A DNA stretch of 64,000 bases from a virus. Of the stretch, positions 63,146 through 64,000 are shown one piece after another (position 1 is the stretch's first letter; every line of letters begins with the position of its first letter). Under the pieces are notes generated by a model. The model did no database searches and had not been told where the DNA came from. It saw nothing but the letters and a program-made list of their open reading frames with translations. The DNA is taken from IMG/VR virus record IMGVR_UViG_3300028571_002266, positions 104,479 through 168,478 of that record, one strand, 5' to 3'. The translations under genes were made by a program, and so were the position numbers.

Positions 63146-63358
63146 TCATTGTTGAGTGCCAATTTCCATCAAACAATCTTTTCCTCCTTCAATGAAAGGC
63201 CAAGGATCATGAATACAGCTTGAAATTTCAACTGCTTTATCAGTTTTCCAATCATTTAATTCCATGTCATGTTCTGGCATTTTTGGATGCCAGAACATTC
63301 GACCTTTCAATCCTTTAGTGATGTATCCCGGATAGAGAAAAACAGTTCTTGGCTTCAT
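63146..63358 (-). CDS. Hypothetical protein, 70 aa
   Basis: Not recognised. It has several aromatics and Pro (FLYPGYITKGLKGRMFWHPK, DPWPFIEGG) and two Cys. It lies 10 bases upstream of the M14 gene start on the same strand. Confidence 0.5.
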   Translation of the reverse strand: MKPRTVFLYPGYITKGLKGRMFWHPKMPEHDMELNDWKTDKAVEISSCIHDPWPFIEGGKDCLMEIGTQQ

Positions 63359-63386
63359 GGCAATAGCCCTAATGTTTTACTGATTA

Positions 63387-63998
63387 TCAGTTAGTGTCAT
63401 CTGGCACTGTTCTAGTTTCGATTCTTTTGATTTTGAATCCGGGTATCGTTGTATCATCAATACTTTCAACCGTGATCCTTCTAGTTGGCAATGTGGCTTT
63501 TACTTCAACTGTTTTCTTTGATGTTCCACGACGACTAGCTGAGTTTTGATCTTCATCTTCATTAGGAGAAGATTGAGAATTGGGGACACGATTTCTGGAG
63601 TAGAAAATCCTCCACAAGTTTGCCGAATCAGATTTATGGGCAGGGTCTGAATTTGGGTAAGGTCCAAAATCAACACGCCTATTCAGTTTTACAACAGCAA
63701 TGTGTGTTAAAGCTTCACGAGCAGCTTGTGAAACAAGTGGGTCATTGTCTTCCAAAAGTGTAAAAAGAACTTCGTCTGACTTGTGTGTCATACCTGCCGC
63801 AAAAGCAGCAGCAACCCTGTGAGTGGTATCTCCAGAAACAACTGCTGGCATTAGCATGTCTGAGTTGCTGCTAAGATTCCTAGCTAAACTTGTTGCGTTA
63901 AGCCTCATTTGGGTAATGCTTTCAGGTGTGTTGAAATAACTGGTTTGAGATGGCGAACAATTCGACGAACGACATCTCACAGCCTGATACATGGCATC
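63387..63998 (-). CDS. HEAT-repeat-like protein, probably cut by the right edge
   Basis: The frame has no stop between its first ATG at 63992 and the window end (it reads Asp-Ala before Met), so the gene probably starts outside. Residues 45-100 (MLMPAVVSGDTTHRVAAAFA to AAREALTHIAVVKLNRR) look like HEAT-type paired helices with conserved Ala, Leu and Asp. The second half (KKTVEVKATLPTRRITVESI) is Ser/Thr/Arg-rich and disordered. GC near 45%. Function unknown. Confidence 0.6.
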   Translation of the reverse strand, partial: DAMYQAVRCRSSNCSPSQTSYFNTPESITQMRLNATSLARNLSSNSDMLMPAVVSGDTTHRVAAAFAAGMTHKSDEVLFTLLEDNDPLVSQAAREALTHIAVVKLNRRVDFGPYPNSDPAHKSDSANLWRIFYSRNRVPNSQSSPNEDEDQNSASRRGTSKKTVEVKATLPTRRITVESIDDTTIPGFKIKRIETRTVPDDTN

Positions 63999-64000
63999 CA

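Noticed and set aside
1-64000. CRISPR array or diversity-generating retroelement
   Set aside because: No regular repeat-spacer pattern, no Cas gene and no reverse transcriptase were seen; the adhesin repeats are gene duplications.
1-64000. Bacterial chromosome with a prophage
   Set aside because: No housekeeping operons, rRNA, integrase or attachment-site repeats; viral-type genes run through the whole window.

Overview
This window looks like part of the genome of a very large tailed phage (jumbo or huge phage class). It is AT-rich, close to 35% GC by eye. Genes are short, dense and often overlap by ATGA or TAATG. Gene runs switch strand often. There are no rRNA genes and no bacterial housekeeping operons. 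Recognisable phage or viral genes (PhoH-like ATPase, dUTPase, fibre and adhesin genes, solitary DNA methyltransferase, small sigma factors) sit among many genes I cannot name. The host is unknown. Planctomycete-like flavours in two small proteins (25320, 43239) and in CsrA are a weak hint only.

Layout. 1-5.3 kb: end of a possible glycosyltransferase, ribosomal protein bS21, a ribbon-helix-helix regulator, peptide deformylase, a lipoprotein, two very basic small proteins and a Cys-rich virion-type protein. 5.3-12.7 kb: IF-3, GroES-like, DnaJ, dUTPase, a glycosyltransferase/2OG-oxygenase pair and an HExxH protease. 12.8-19 kb: a decayed virion gene, a beta-helix-like fibre, PhoH, virion-type proteins, a glycosyltransferase and a CCA-adding enzyme. 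19-26.6 kb: amidoligase, sigma factor, unknown genes, metallophosphoesterase, a secreted Cys-rich protein and a second oxygenase. 26.7-31.2 kb: three tandem lectin-like adhesins, a DNA methyltransferase, a deaminase and tRNA-Arg(UCU). 31.2-40.7 kb: three methyltransferases, HNH nuclease, membrane AAA ATPase, SET-domain protein, vWA-like protein, glycosyltransferase and SprT-like protease. 40.7-46.6 kb: MscL-like channel, ParB-like protein, CsrA, ClpX and gamma-glutamylcyclotransferase. 46.6-57.6 kb: glycosyltransferase, HAD phosphatase, HNH nuclease, membrane proteins, a GC-rich unknown gene and a second sigma factor. 57.7-64 kb: RCC1-propeller adhesin and a neighbour sharing its C-terminal domain, PaaK-like ligase, methyltransferase, M14-type carboxypeptidase and a HEAT-like protein.

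How it fits together. bS21, IF-3, peptide deformylase, tRNA-Arg, CCA-adding enzyme and CsrA all act on translation or mRNA. DnaJ, GroES-like, ClpX and BCS1-like ATPase act on protein folding and turnover. Glycosyltransferases, methyltransferases and oxygenases suggest sugar decoration of virion, DNA or host surface.

The strongest unexplained signals are regulatory. (1) Eight copies of an element, usually a sigma70-like promoter followed at the predicted transcript 5' end by GAAATCCG and a stem-loop whose arms covary between copies. (2) Seven genes lack a convincing Shine-Dalgarno but have TAAATA 4-6 bases before ATG, as expected for T4-like late promoters giving leaderless mRNA. Both were read by eye; nothing was computed. 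No stretch above about 300 bases lacks a gene.
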